From NCBI GenBank assembly GCA_963710495.1, contig CAVQAI010000016.1:248001-312000 (forward strand): DNA of 64,000 nt. The letters run 5' to 3'. The notes beneath the pieces are model-generated. The model was not told the origin of the DNA, did not search any database, and was given only the letters and a program-made list of their open reading frames with translations. This document shows, one piece after another, positions 33,765 to 42,193 of this stretch. This stretch comes from Bog-756 sp963710495. Its GTDB lineage: Bacteria > Actinomycetota > Acidimicrobiia > Acidimicrobiales > RAAP-2. Each line of letters starts with the position of its first letter. Position 1 is the stretch's first letter. The position numbers and the translations under genes were made by a program.

Positions 33765-34842
33765 CGCCCACCCCTCCCGTCGGCTCGGGTATCTCGTCCT
33801 CCGTGGTGCCCGTGGTGCCCGGAGTGCCCGTGGCGTCCGGGCCACCGGCGTGTTGCACGGCACGGCGCCGCCGGCGGCCGATGACCCCGGCGGCCGTGAT
33901 CACCGCGGCCACGGCCATGAGGATGGCCAGGATCTCGAGCGCGTTCCCGGCGGTGACGACGATCTCGGTGGCCGTCTGGTCCTTCGACAGGCGCACCGTG
34001 GACGCCAGCGGCACCAAGCCGCCTTGCACCTTCACGCCGTAGCTGCCACGGGGAAGGTCGGTCAAGGTGACCCGGTGTCCAGGCCCGAAGGGAACCACCC
34101 GCACCGCGCCGTCGGGATAGGTGAGCCGGACCGACGAGCCGGCCGGACGCCCGGCCATCAGGTCGTTGCCGACGATCGTCAGCGAATGGAGGATCGCCGG
34201 CACGTTCCAGGTCAACGAGCGGCGGGTGTCGAATCGCAACTGCCCGCTGTTGACCGCATTGCTGCCGCTGACGACGGCCGACGCGATCGAGTAGGTGATG
34301 TTGCGGTCGGCCACGCCCTGGGCCACCGGGGATGGCCGGCTGGCCGACAGCCATACCGGCCCGCGCAGCTGGGACCGGGTGAGCTTGGTCGTCCGGCCGA
34401 CGCTGTCCTTGAGCGTCACCGAGTCCACTTGGCTCTGCGGGACCGGCTTCCCTTGCGGGGTGACGAGGTGGATGGACACAGCGCGGTCGGCATCCAGCTC
34501 GACCACCAGCAACCGGGAGAAGTCGCCGTGGTTCGGGTCGCTGGCCACGCGATCGAGACGGACCCGAAGATTGGGGCTGAGCTGCTGCTGCGGGAGAGAC
34601 ACGGCCGATTCCGCAGCCGACAGGTTCGGGTCGTTGACCACCGCCACCCCGTTGGCGCCGGTCACCTCACTCATCCCGTCCAGGGTGAACTGCACGCCCG
34701 GGTAGTTGGGCACCACCTCGACCTTCACGGTGCGCGGCGCCGGGGCGGCGGAGGCCGCCGGGGCGGTGCCCACGACCGCGCCGACGACCAACAGGAGCAG
34801 CAGGCCGCCCGCGACCGAGCGGCGGAGCCCTGCGGCCTTCAT
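33748..34842 (-). CDS. Exported membrane-anchored protein of unknown function
   Basis: 364 residues: signal peptide (GGLLLLLVVGAVVGTAPAAS), a beta-rich extracellular part with PNYPGVQFTLDGMSEVTGAN and a carboxypeptidase-like LTDLPRGSYGVKVQGG unit, then a C-terminal membrane helix (ALEILAILMAVAAVITAAGV) with a basic stop-transfer RRRRR and a Thr/Pro tail. No enzyme motif seen. The start overlaps the phosphoesterase stop (ATGA). It probably works with that gene at the cell surface. Confidence 0.65.
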   Translation of the reverse strand: MKAAGLRRSVAGGLLLLLVVGAVVGTAPAASAAPAPRTVKVEVVPNYPGVQFTLDGMSEVTGANGVAVVNDPNLSAAESAVSLPQQQLSPNLRVRLDRVASDPNHGDFSRLLVVELDADRAVSIHLVTPQGKPVPQSQVDSVTLKDSVGRTTKLTRSQLRGPVWLSASRPSPVAQGVADRNITYSIASAVVSGSNAVNSGQLRFDTRRSLTWNVPAILHSLTIVGNDLMAGRPAGSSVRLTYPDGAVRVVPFGPGHRVTLTDLPRGSYGVKVQGGLVPLASTVRLSKDQTATEIVVTAGNALEILAILMAVAAVITAAGVIGRRRRRAVQHAGGPDATGTPGTTGTTEDEIPEPTGGVGGAALA

Positions 34843-36245
34843 GCCGGCACCGCCGGGGGCGCGTCGGGGCCGGGCGGCGAGAGCTCAGAGGCGGGCGGCG
34901 AGAGCTCGGGGTCGGGTCGTGTCCGCCGGAAGGCCAGGACGATGACCAGCGCGGCACCGGCCAGCGCGCCGAGGTAGAGCAGGTAGATCAACCAGACCGT
35001 CGGGCGCGCCCCGACCAGGGCCACGTGCGATTGGATGGCCGGCGAGATGGGCTGTTGATGCAGGTCGAGCCCAGTCATGAGGTCCCCGGCAGTGGCGATC
35101 TGCGGGGTCAGTGGCGACAGGTGGAAGACCTGGTCGATCAAGCCCGGGATCGAGGCGGTGTCCAACTGGTGGCTGTCGACGTACCCCGCTTTTGCGTACG
35201 GGGACACCAGGATGGTCGGCACCCGCAGACCCAAGGTCAGACCCCCGACAGTGGGCGGCACGGCGTGGTCGTACCATCCCCCCGAGTCGTCGTAGGTGAG
35301 TAGCAGTGCCGTGTGCGACCAGGACGAGCTTTGCATCAGGGCGTTCACCAGTGACTCGACGAAGGCCTGACCTTGGGCCGGGCTCTGGGGCGAGCGCTCC
35401 GAGTCACCGCTCCCCCCGGCTACGTACGAGACGGCCGGAAGTTTCCCGTCGGCGAGGTCGGTGAAGTACTGGCCCGTGCCCACGATCCGGCTGGTCATGG
35501 CGGGGTTGCCGGTGACGGCCGGCATGGCGAGCAGCGGCACCCGTGACCGGTCGCCGGCGGTCACCTGCGGGAACGGATAGCCCTGCACGTAGTACTTCCA
35601 GCTCAGGTGGGTTTGATCCAACTGGTCGAACACGGTCCGCACCGAGATGCCCCCGATCGGGGGCGCATTGGAGGTGAGTCCGGCGGCCGTGCCGGCTTCG
35701 GCATCGAGGCGGTTGGGCAGGGCTCCCGCCTGAGAGGCGGCGAAGAAGTGGTCGAACAACGTGAAGCGGTCGGCGAGGTTCCCGTAGTAGGGCAGGTCGG
35801 CGCCGTTGAAGTAGCCCATGGCCAGTGAACCGATCGTGGCATTCGGCTGGGCGTTGACGAAACCGTCCATCCGCCCTAGATCGATGGCGTTGGTGGTCGC
35901 TCGCTGCGTGTCGGTCAAACCGGCCCGGGCCTGGTCGGAGCTCAGGTGATAGGGCTTCACGCAGCTCGTCGAGTTCACCTGCACGCGCTGGCAGACCTTG
36001 GCCGGAATGCCGTCGACGCCCGGGCGGGTCCCGAAGTAGTTGTCGAAGGAATGGCCGCTCTGCATGACGACGATCACGTGCTGGATGGCCGGAGGCGCGG
36101 TGGCCGTCGAGTGATGGGCGGCGGGGTGTGGGGCCGCGGCGCCGGCCGTGGTGGCCTGGGCGCAGACGACCATCGCGGCGACAGCCAGTGTCACGAGGGC
36201 CTGCCGGCGACGGCCGAAGGAGCGAGCTCGGCGAGGCCACATCAT
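34839..36245 (-). CDS. Phosphoesterase-family (AcpA/phospholipase C-like) protein with altered active site
   Basis: 468 residues, signal sequence about 17-37, C-terminal membrane helix about 415-438. The fold is clear from HSFDNYFGTRPGVDGIP, LLLTYDDSGGWYDHAVPP and VPTILVSPYAKAGYVD. In active members the first motif is ENxSFD, giving metal-binding Glu and Asn. Here it is MQSGHSFD, with Ser63-Gly64 instead. The Ser/Thr nucleophile before PN is Ala175 (AGALPNR). The second metal pair Asp319-Asp320 remains. It is probably a binding protein or pseudoenzyme unless other residues substitute. Starts at ATGATG overlapping the GT39 stop. Confidence 0.75.
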   Translation of the reverse strand: MMWPRRARSFGRRRQALVTLAVAAMVVCAQATTAGAAAPHPAAHHSTATAPPAIQHVIVVMQSGHSFDNYFGTRPGVDGIPAKVCQRVQVNSTSCVKPYHLSSDQARAGLTDTQRATTNAIDLGRMDGFVNAQPNATIGSLAMGYFNGADLPYYGNLADRFTLFDHFFAASQAGALPNRLDAEAGTAAGLTSNAPPIGGISVRTVFDQLDQTHLSWKYYVQGYPFPQVTAGDRSRVPLLAMPAVTGNPAMTSRIVGTGQYFTDLADGKLPAVSYVAGGSGDSERSPQSPAQGQAFVESLVNALMQSSSWSHTALLLTYDDSGGWYDHAVPPTVGGLTLGLRVPTILVSPYAKAGYVDSHQLDTASIPGLIDQVFHLSPLTPQIATAGDLMTGLDLHQQPISPAIQSHVALVGARPTVWLIYLLYLGALAGAALVIVLAFRRTRPDPELSPPASELSPPGPDAPPAVPA

Positions 36246-37837
36246 GGATGGACCTCGTAGACGATGACCACGGGGCGCCCGCCGAATCGCTCGGTGTGCA
36301 CGATCACCCCGTGGTAGCGGGTGACCAGGACCTCCAGCCGCCGCGCCGTGGACGGGGACCGCAGTGCCGAGTAGGCGTCCCACACCAGGTAGGAGAATTG
36401 CCCGTCACGGACGCTCCGGTCCGGGTTGTAGACGGGCGTGTAGGCAGGATTGCGGTGCAGGGGGTCGGTGCTCACCGACAGACCCTGAGCCGGGCGGTGC
36501 CCGTAGTACTCGAGGATGTTGGCCATGCTCGGCCCGATGGTCATGAGCTCGGTCCCCGGCACGAGGTTGGCCCCGATCCACTGTCCCGCCGGGCGTCCCC
36601 CGGGAACCCCGCCCTGGCCGGCCAAGGCGGCGGCGGTGTCCGAGGGGAACACCGTCGAGACGATGCCGGGGACCAGCGAGGCCAGCACGATGGCGATGGC
36701 GGCGGGCCGGGCGATGGTCGTCGTGAAGCGGTTGAGCGTCCCGGGAAGGTGCCAGGTGGCCAGGCCACGAGCAGCCAAAATGCACAGCGCCGGGGCGATG
36801 GGGAGCAGATACTGGTAGCCCTTCAGCGGGTAGATCTCGAGGGTGACAAAGGGGACGGCGATCCACAGCACGAGCAGAAGCTCGCGCCACGTGCGGTTGA
36901 TCCGGAACACGAGGGCGGCGGCCGCGGCACCGACCACGGCCCAGCCGATGGCCGATGGGATGACGGTCAAGTAGAAGGTCCCGGCGTGGTTGGACGTCCG
37001 GGCCAGCTGCCAGGTGAGGTAGTTCTGGCCGGTCGAGCTTCGTCCGGCGAGGGAGAGGGCCAGTGGGAAGACGAGGGCCATCCCCACCGCGATGCCCACG
37101 GTCAGGGCCACCGCCCGTCCCGGTCGGCGCACCTGGGGGCTGACCAACAAGAAGAGCACCATGGTGCCGAGCATCACCCCGCTGGTCTCCTTGGTCAGGA
37201 TGGCGAGCCCAAGGGCGGCGGCGGCGGCGGCGAGCCACTCGAGCCGTTCCGTCTTGACGAACCGGACGAACATCCAGAACGCCACCGTGATGCACAGGAC
37301 CGCCGGCCCGTCCAGCAGCAGCTGGCGGGTGACGATCAGGTGGTAAGGCATGACCGCCAGCAGGAGGGCGCCGAGCACGGCGGTCTTCGGCCCGTAGAGC
37401 TCCCGGCCCACCAGGAACACGGCGGCGACGGTGGCCACCCCGAGGAACGCCACGACGACCCGGCCCCGCAGGTCCGGCGTCCCCGAGCTGAACAGGGGCG
37501 ACATCAGCATGGGCAACAAGAGCGGGTGGGCCCGGAAGATCGGGAATTGGTTGACGAAGAGCGGGTTCCCGGCAAGGGAGGCCGACTGGCCGGCGTAGAC
37601 CGCCTCGTCGCTGTTGAAGCCGATGGCGTTGAGGTTGACCAGCCGGAGGACCAGCCCGATCAGCAGCGTCAGCCCGAGCCAGACCGAGATCGGAATCGGT
37701 CCTCCGAGTAGTGACGTCAGGCGCGACGGCCTCGCCGGTGTCGCCACCGCTGGATCTTGGGAGTCCACGTCATCAGCCGGTTGATCGGCGCGCTCACGTG
37801 CTCCCTGACTCGCTGTCTCGTCGCTGAGCAGCGTCAC
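36242..37837 (-). CDS. GT39/ArnT-like polyprenyl-phosphate-sugar glycosyltransferase
   Basis: 531-residue integral membrane protein with about ten or more helices. The first extracytoplasmic loop carries the acidic pair of the family in FNSDEAVYAGQSASLAGN, and KTGQNY-type loops and a soluble C-terminal domain from about residue 410 follow. Family members (PMT_2) transfer a sugar from polyprenyl phosphate to protein or lipid outside the membrane. The gene upstream encodes a matching polyprenyl-phosphate sugar synthase domain, so the pair should work in series. Starts with GTG, 37 nt after that gene. Confidence 0.82.
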   Translation of the reverse strand: MTLLSDETASQGARERADQPADDVDSQDPAVATPARPSRLTSLLGGPIPISVWLGLTLLIGLVLRLVNLNAIGFNSDEAVYAGQSASLAGNPLFVNQFPIFRAHPLLLPMLMSPLFSSGTPDLRGRVVVAFLGVATVAAVFLVGRELYGPKTAVLGALLLAVMPYHLIVTRQLLLDGPAVLCITVAFWMFVRFVKTERLEWLAAAAAALGLAILTKETSGVMLGTMVLFLLVSPQVRRPGRAVALTVGIAVGMALVFPLALSLAGRSSTGQNYLTWQLARTSNHAGTFYLTVIPSAIGWAVVGAAAAALVFRINRTWRELLLVLWIAVPFVTLEIYPLKGYQYLLPIAPALCILAARGLATWHLPGTLNRFTTTIARPAAIAIVLASLVPGIVSTVFPSDTAAALAGQGGVPGGRPAGQWIGANLVPGTELMTIGPSMANILEYYGHRPAQGLSVSTDPLHRNPAYTPVYNPDRSVRDGQFSYLVWDAYSALRSPSTARRLEVLVTRYHGVIVHTERFGGRPVVIVYEVHP

Positions 37838-37874
37838 TTACCGGCCTTCCCAGATGTGGTGGGTGCGTCAGGCG

Positions 37875-40259
37875 TCAGAGCCCGGCAGGGGGATCCACCT
37901 CGGATACGTTGCGATGGTCCGTGACGAACACGTCCTGACTGTTCGACGCGGTGTTCGAGCGATGGATGAACGGGTCGTTCGGGACCGCACCATCTCCCAG
38001 CTCGGCGGCGATCCGGTCGGCCCAGTCGAAGTCGTCCGAGCCGAGCCGGTGGATCCGCACGCTCTCCATGGCGCTCACCAGGATGAGACGTTCCTGCTCG
38101 CGGAGCTCATCGTAGGTGGACCCACCGACGGTGAGGGCCTCGGCCAGGTAGCGGTACGGAGGGAACCCATAGGCGTCCTCGGTGTTCTCCAGCAGCTCGA
38201 TCATGGCCTCGGCCTTGGGGACCATGACATGGCAGGGCACGCCCCGCTCGATGATGTAGAGCTGGTCGATCCTCGTGGTCGGCGTGAGCTCGCAGGTCAC
38301 CAGCCGCTGGACGTGGTACTTCGGCGGGGGAACGGCCCGCTGGGTCCATCCGTTGACGGTCATGATCGGCAGGTTGTGCTCGGCCAGCATCATGGCGAAC
38401 CCGCGGCCCTCCTTGGAGTGCAGGCGGCTCTGGATCCGCAGTCGCGTCCATTCCGATCGGCTGAGGTCCCCGGCATCGACAGCCCGCAGAGTGTGCTCGC
38501 TGATGGTCAAGGGCTTCGGGAAGCTGCGGGCGACGCCCGAGCTGTCGACGATCGTCATGTCGTCGGACAGGAAGCGGCCCCGGCTGGTCCGCAGGAGCTT
38601 GAGCACCGTGCCGGTCTTGCCCGTGTCGGTCTTGGCCGACAACATCACCCCACGCCCATCGACGTCCATGCAGGCCGCGTGGAGCAACATGTAGCCCCGG
38701 TCCACGAAGACGAACCGGAGCAGGGCTTCGACCACGTTCGTATAGAGCACGTGGGGGCTCCGGGCGAGCGCCCGGCTCGAAGTGATGGCGATGTGCTCGC
38801 CGAAGTCGATGGCGAAGTTGGCCGAGAGCCGGCCGAAGTGCTCTTCCCACCGGATCGAGGTGGCGTCCGACGAGCGGAGCATGCGGGTACGCAGCCTCGG
38901 CCGGCCGACCGATCCGACCCGGATGCCGATGTCGGGCTGCCGGTCGTCTCCCGCCTCGCGCTTCACCCGGAAGAAGGCCAGCTCGGGCAAGATCACGTCG
39001 CTCCCGATGGACACGATCCCGTGCAAGTCGTAGTGGTGACGGAACGGGGTTCCGACCTTGGACTTGGGGACGGACCGCCGGATGGCGGCATCGTCGACCG
39101 TGATCCTGATCGGCCCGGCCTCCCGGGTCGATCGGGTTGTTTCCGCCATTTTTGCCCCTCCCTCGTAGATGAAACGATCGCTGATTCCGAAGCGGACCAC
39201 GAACACGGCGATGAGCGTGATCACATTGGCCAGGGTCTGCGGCACGTGGACGATGCTGACCAACAGCGCCAGGAACGGCAGCCGCGCCAGCATCACCGTG
39301 TTGTTGAGGACGCAGAACCTCCAGTACCGCGCCCACAGGCTGCCGGCCTTCCGGTCGGAGAAGACGAACAGCTCCATGCCGGCGAAATTCCAGGTGGTCG
39401 AGACCTGCGTGGACAGCACGGCGGCCCAGAGGTACGGCACGTGCCCGAAACGGACGAGCAGCCAGAAGGCGATGGTGTTGACGACGAGCCCGGTGGCCCC
39501 CACCGCGGCGAACCCGGCCGCTCGGAGCTGCCGCTCGCTGGCCAGCGTCCCGACCCGCAAGCGGGTGAGGTGGTTGGCGAAACGGACCCCCTCGCGAAGG
39601 CTTGCCTTGCTCTCCCCCGAGTACCGGGGAGCGAAGCTGAATCCGATCTCGGCCACCCGCAACTGGCACCGGGCCACCGCCTCGAGCAGGATCTTGAACC
39701 CCAGTGGTCGCAGGGCGTCGACGTCCAACGCCGAGGCCCTGACGGCGAAGAAGCCGCTCATCGGGTCGGTGATCTCCCGCAGGCGACGAGGGAAGGCGGC
39801 CTTGGTGACCCGGGTGGCCAGCTGTGACACACCGGCCCGGGAGCGGTTGGCCAGCCCGTCGGCGGCGCCGTTGTCGCGGTAGCGGCTGGCCACCACCAGA
39901 TCGGCTTGATCCAGGTCGATCGGGCGGATGAGCTCAGGGATGGATTCCGGCGGGTGCTGGAGATCACCGTCCATCACCACCACGATCCGGCCCTCGGCGA
40001 GCCGCATCCCGGCCACCACCGCTCCGCCGAGGCCACCGACACGCTCGCCGGGACCCCGGTGCATGACCAACACCGGCAGGGAGGCTCCCTGACCTGCGGC
40101 CGCGGCAACCTCAGGGGTGTCGTCGGTGCTGTCGTCGACGAAGATCAGCTCGGACCTTCCCTCCGGGAGGGCGGCACTGAGCCGGTCGATCAAGGGACCG
40201 ATGTTGGCCCGCTCGTTCCGGGTCGGCACCACAACGCTGATATCTATCGTTTGCACCAT
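37875..40259 (-). CDS. Fusion of GT2 polyprenyl-phosphate sugar synthase, GtrA domain and HprK-like kinase domain
   Basis: 794 residues. Residues 1-235 are a DPM1-type glycosyltransferase (ISVVVPTRNERANIGPLIDR; donor site VMDGDLQHPPE, ~96-106). Residues 245-365 are a four-helix GtrA domain (AAVGATGLVVNTIAFWLLV). From ~375 a soluble domain follows with a P-loop SAKTDTGKTG (541-550) and LSDDMTIV (564-571), arranged like HPr kinase and PEP-carboxykinase-like proteins. The first two parts should make and flip a polyprenyl-phosphate hexose; the third is of unknown role. A strong ribosome site before Met371 may also yield the kinase-like part alone. Confidence 0.8.
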   Translation of the reverse strand: MVQTIDISVVVPTRNERANIGPLIDRLSAALPEGRSELIFVDDSTDDTPEVAAAAGQGASLPVLVMHRGPGERVGGLGGAVVAGMRLAEGRIVVVMDGDLQHPPESIPELIRPIDLDQADLVVASRYRDNGAADGLANRSRAGVSQLATRVTKAAFPRRLREITDPMSGFFAVRASALDVDALRPLGFKILLEAVARCQLRVAEIGFSFAPRYSGESKASLREGVRFANHLTRLRVGTLASERQLRAAGFAAVGATGLVVNTIAFWLLVRFGHVPYLWAAVLSTQVSTTWNFAGMELFVFSDRKAGSLWARYWRFCVLNNTVMLARLPFLALLVSIVHVPQTLANVITLIAVFVVRFGISDRFIYEGGAKMAETTRSTREAGPIRITVDDAAIRRSVPKSKVGTPFRHHYDLHGIVSIGSDVILPELAFFRVKREAGDDRQPDIGIRVGSVGRPRLRTRMLRSSDATSIRWEEHFGRLSANFAIDFGEHIAITSSRALARSPHVLYTNVVEALLRFVFVDRGYMLLHAACMDVDGRGVMLSAKTDTGKTGTVLKLLRTSRGRFLSDDMTIVDSSGVARSFPKPLTISEHTLRAVDAGDLSRSEWTRLRIQSRLHSKEGRGFAMMLAEHNLPIMTVNGWTQRAVPPPKYHVQRLVTCELTPTTRIDQLYIIERGVPCHVMVPKAEAMIELLENTEDAYGFPPYRYLAEALTVGGSTYDELREQERLILVSAMESVRIHRLGSDDFDWADRIAAELGDGAVPNDPFIHRSNTASNSQDVFVTDHRNVSEVDPPAGL
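39147..39162 (-). promoter_or_regulatory. Internal ribosome binding site and ATG within the fusion gene
   Basis: On the minus strand GGGAGGGG (39155-39162) is followed by CAAAA and an in-frame ATG at 39149, exactly at the junction between the GtrA and HprK-like modules. This could produce a separate ~424-residue protein from the same gene. Confidence 0.5.
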
Positions 40260-40354
40260 GACCCCCCAATGAGTCCGGCTCCACCGGCATCTCCATGGCA
40301 AAGAGCCCGGGCATACACCGGGGCCCATCGACAAAATGCAGTTCTATGTTCGCT

Positions 40355-40390
40355 GATTGATTTGCCCACTTTGGATGGGCAGATTTGATC
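40355..40390 (-). promoter_or_regulatory. Inverted repeat in the leader of the surface operon
   Basis: TGCCCA (40363-40368) and TGGGCA (40376-40381) form a perfect stem with a 7-nt loop, extended by near-complementary gattgatt/gatttgatc flanks. It lies about 100 nt before the first start codon. No known riboswitch was recognised; attenuation or a protein-binding site are possible. Confidence 0.4.
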
Positions 40391-40798
40391 AATGGGATGA
40401 TGCCCGTTGGCACCCGAGGGCAGTCGCCCGGCCGAGCCGCGCCCGGACGAGCGCGCTCCACGGCCCACCCCGCCACCGACTGCGCTCGTTCTGGAAACGA
40501 CCCGTTTCCGCTGCGAGCACGGCCTCGTCGGGGTGGGACGTCCCGGCCCCAGCGGCCTTCCCAGGCCTCCGCCTCCCCATCCATCGAGCCCCATTGCGTG
40601 CCACCGTAACGGGCAGCGCGCGGGTAAACAAGCTTTAAACGCAGAGTTATCCCTTGGTTAACGCCGATGGGACGGAACGCAGCGGAACGGCCACGAGAAG
40701 TGGCCGAATATTGGTTGAAAAACCCCATGTCAGCCCCTCGCGCAGGGGTCGCGTGGGAGGTGTCCGCAGCGCTGGCGCGAACGCTCGCGGCGGCGAGG
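40391..40798. other. Non-coding region upstream of the surface operon
   Basis: No gene seen. It includes an AT-richer island (about 40620-40730) with two small hairpins: ggccac/gtggcc at 40689-40705 and cccct/agggg at 40734-40748. The operon promoter probably lies here, but I cannot place it. Confidence 0.45.
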
Positions 40799-40993
40799 TC
40801 AGTTTCCGGTCGGCCGGTCCGTCCGATTGGTCCCGACGCGAGGCGCCGGACGAGGGGCCGGAACGACCGTGGAAGCCTCCTCCACGATCACGCCGCAGCG
40901 GAGGCATTCCCAGCGACGAGCCGGGGGGTATGCAAGGGCGAACCAGTCGTGGGAAGTGTGCCGGCAAATGAAACTCTGGACTCGCCGAGTCAC
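40799..40993 (-). CDS. Small zinc-ribbon protein (DUF1660-like)
   Basis: 64 residues. The arrangement ICRHTSHDWFALAYPP followed by RRWECLRCGVIVEE gives Cys-x3-(S)H-D-W and a C-terminal CLRCG, the pattern of small DUF1660-type zinc proteins. The start is decided by a TAAACT box 7 nt before the GTG; longer in-frame starts exist at 41110 and 41143. The local DNA is less GC-rich than its surroundings. Function unknown. Confidence 0.5.
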   Translation of the reverse strand: MTRRVQSFICRHTSHDWFALAYPPARRWECLRCGVIVEEASTVVPAPRPAPRVGTNRTDRPTGN

Positions 40994-41000
40994 AAAGCTC

Positions 41001-41006
41001 AGTTTA
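41001..41006 (-). promoter_or_regulatory. -10 box TAAACT of the small zinc-ribbon gene
   Basis: TAAACT on the minus strand with a 7-nt spacer to GTG, in an AT-richer stretch (about 40960-41130). The rest of 41007-41341 shows no feature. Confidence 0.45.
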
Positions 41007-41341
41007 CTATTTCCATCCCTGGATTTACCTGCGACAAAAGTAAATTCTTGCGTAACAAGGCGGCAGCCGTTAGGCGGGTATCCGTTTGCAGTCTTACCCT
41101 CAGGAAACATCGGGGTGTCGTCTCCCTTAACATTTCGTGTCATGCCCCGGCGCGGAATCGCCCCTCGGAGTCCGGTGGCTTTGCCGTGCCCGCTCCGCTC
41201 CGGTCCTCTGGTTGATCCCATGTCGGCCCCCGATCGTCGACGTTCGCCTCCCGTGCCCCGTTCATCGGCAGAAAGGGACGGCGCCTTGAGCGCTGCCCTG
41301 CGGCCGGCTCCGGGGGTCCCTGGGCAGGCAGTGGCAGGCCG

Positions 41342-42022
41342 GTGAGCCCCGGGGTGTCAACGCCATCCGACGGCCGCGGGCCCGGGGATGGTCGGCCGAT
41401 CGCCGCGTTCGACTTCGACGGCACGATCACCCGGCGGGACACGATGCTGCTCTTCCTCACCGCCGTCCGCAGCCGGCCCGCCGTTGCCCGGGTGTTCGCC
41501 CGCCGCAGCCCCCAGCTGCTCGTCGCCCTCCAAGGCGGACCGGCTCGGGACCGGGCCAAGCGGCTCATCAGCCAGGACATTCTCGGTGGCCTCACCCGGG
41601 AGGAGGCGGAGGCCGCGGCGCGCTACACCGCCGGCGTGGTCTTTGGGTCCCTGGTCCGGGCCGACACCGCGGCCCGGCTGCGCCGGCACCGAGCGGCCGG
41701 GCACCGGGTGGTCGTCGTGAGCGCATCCTTCGAGGCCTACGTGAGGCCGGTGGCCCGCCAACTCGGCGTCGACGAGGTGATCGCCACCAGATGGGAGGTC
41801 GACGATCAGGGGTGCCTCACCGGCCGGCTGTCGGGCCCGAACGTGCGGGGACCGGTCAAGGTCGAACTGCTGGCCGATCTCCTGGGGGACGACTTCCGGC
41901 TCGACTACGCCTACGGCAACAGCGGCGGGGACACCGCCATGCTGGCGCGGGCCCGTCACCCGGTGAGGGTCGGGCGCCGGCCCGTGCCGGAATTGGATCT
42001 GGATGGAGGGCAGATCGACTGA
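41342..42022 (+). CDS. HAD-IB family phosphatase (SerB-like)
   Basis: 226 residues. Motif I is AAFDFDGTITRRDT, with the two catalytic aspartates. Motif II is VVVVSASFEAYVRPVA, and motif III/IV is VKVELLADLL followed by YAYGNSGGDTAML. This order and the small cap match the HAD-IB group that includes phosphoserine phosphatase and 1-acylglycerol-3-phosphate-linked phosphatases; the substrate is open. Start is GTG at the head of a Pro/Gly-rich lead-in, so a slightly later start is possible. Confidence 0.85.
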   Translation: MSPGVSTPSDGRGPGDGRPIAAFDFDGTITRRDTMLLFLTAVRSRPAVARVFARRSPQLLVALQGGPARDRAKRLISQDILGGLTREEAEAAARYTAGVVFGSLVRADTAARLRRHRAAGHRVVVVSASFEAYVRPVARQLGVDEVIATRWEVDDQGCLTGRLSGPNVRGPVKVELLADLLGDDFRLDYAYGNSGGDTAMLARARHPVRVGRRPVPELDLDGGQID

Positions 42023-42101
42023 CGCCACGATCCGATCGGCCCGGTCCGGTCACCTCCCCGGCAATCCGACCTCGGCCGGCCGGGCGGCTAGCCTCTCGGC
42101 C

Positions 42102-42187
42102 GGAGGGATGCGAGAGTGGCCGAATCGGACGGTCTCGAAAACCGTTGTGTCGTCAAGGCACCGTGGGTTCGAATCCCACTCCCTCCG
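42102..42187 (+). tRNA. tRNA-Ser (anticodon CGA)
   Basis: Acceptor ggaggga/tccctcc, anticodon stem acggt/accgt with loop ctCGAaa, a long variable arm and a ttcgaat T-loop. CCA is not encoded (gct follows the stem). The insertion element begins 6 nt after its end, and the last bases of the tRNA are duplicated beyond the element. Confidence 0.96.
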
Positions 42188-42193
42188 CTCATG
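42176..42193 (+). repeat. Left 18-bp direct repeat flanking the IS481-like element
   Basis: ccactccctccgctcatg, covering the tRNA-Ser 3' end and 6 further bases. An identical copy is at 43482-43499. Confidence 0.9.
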
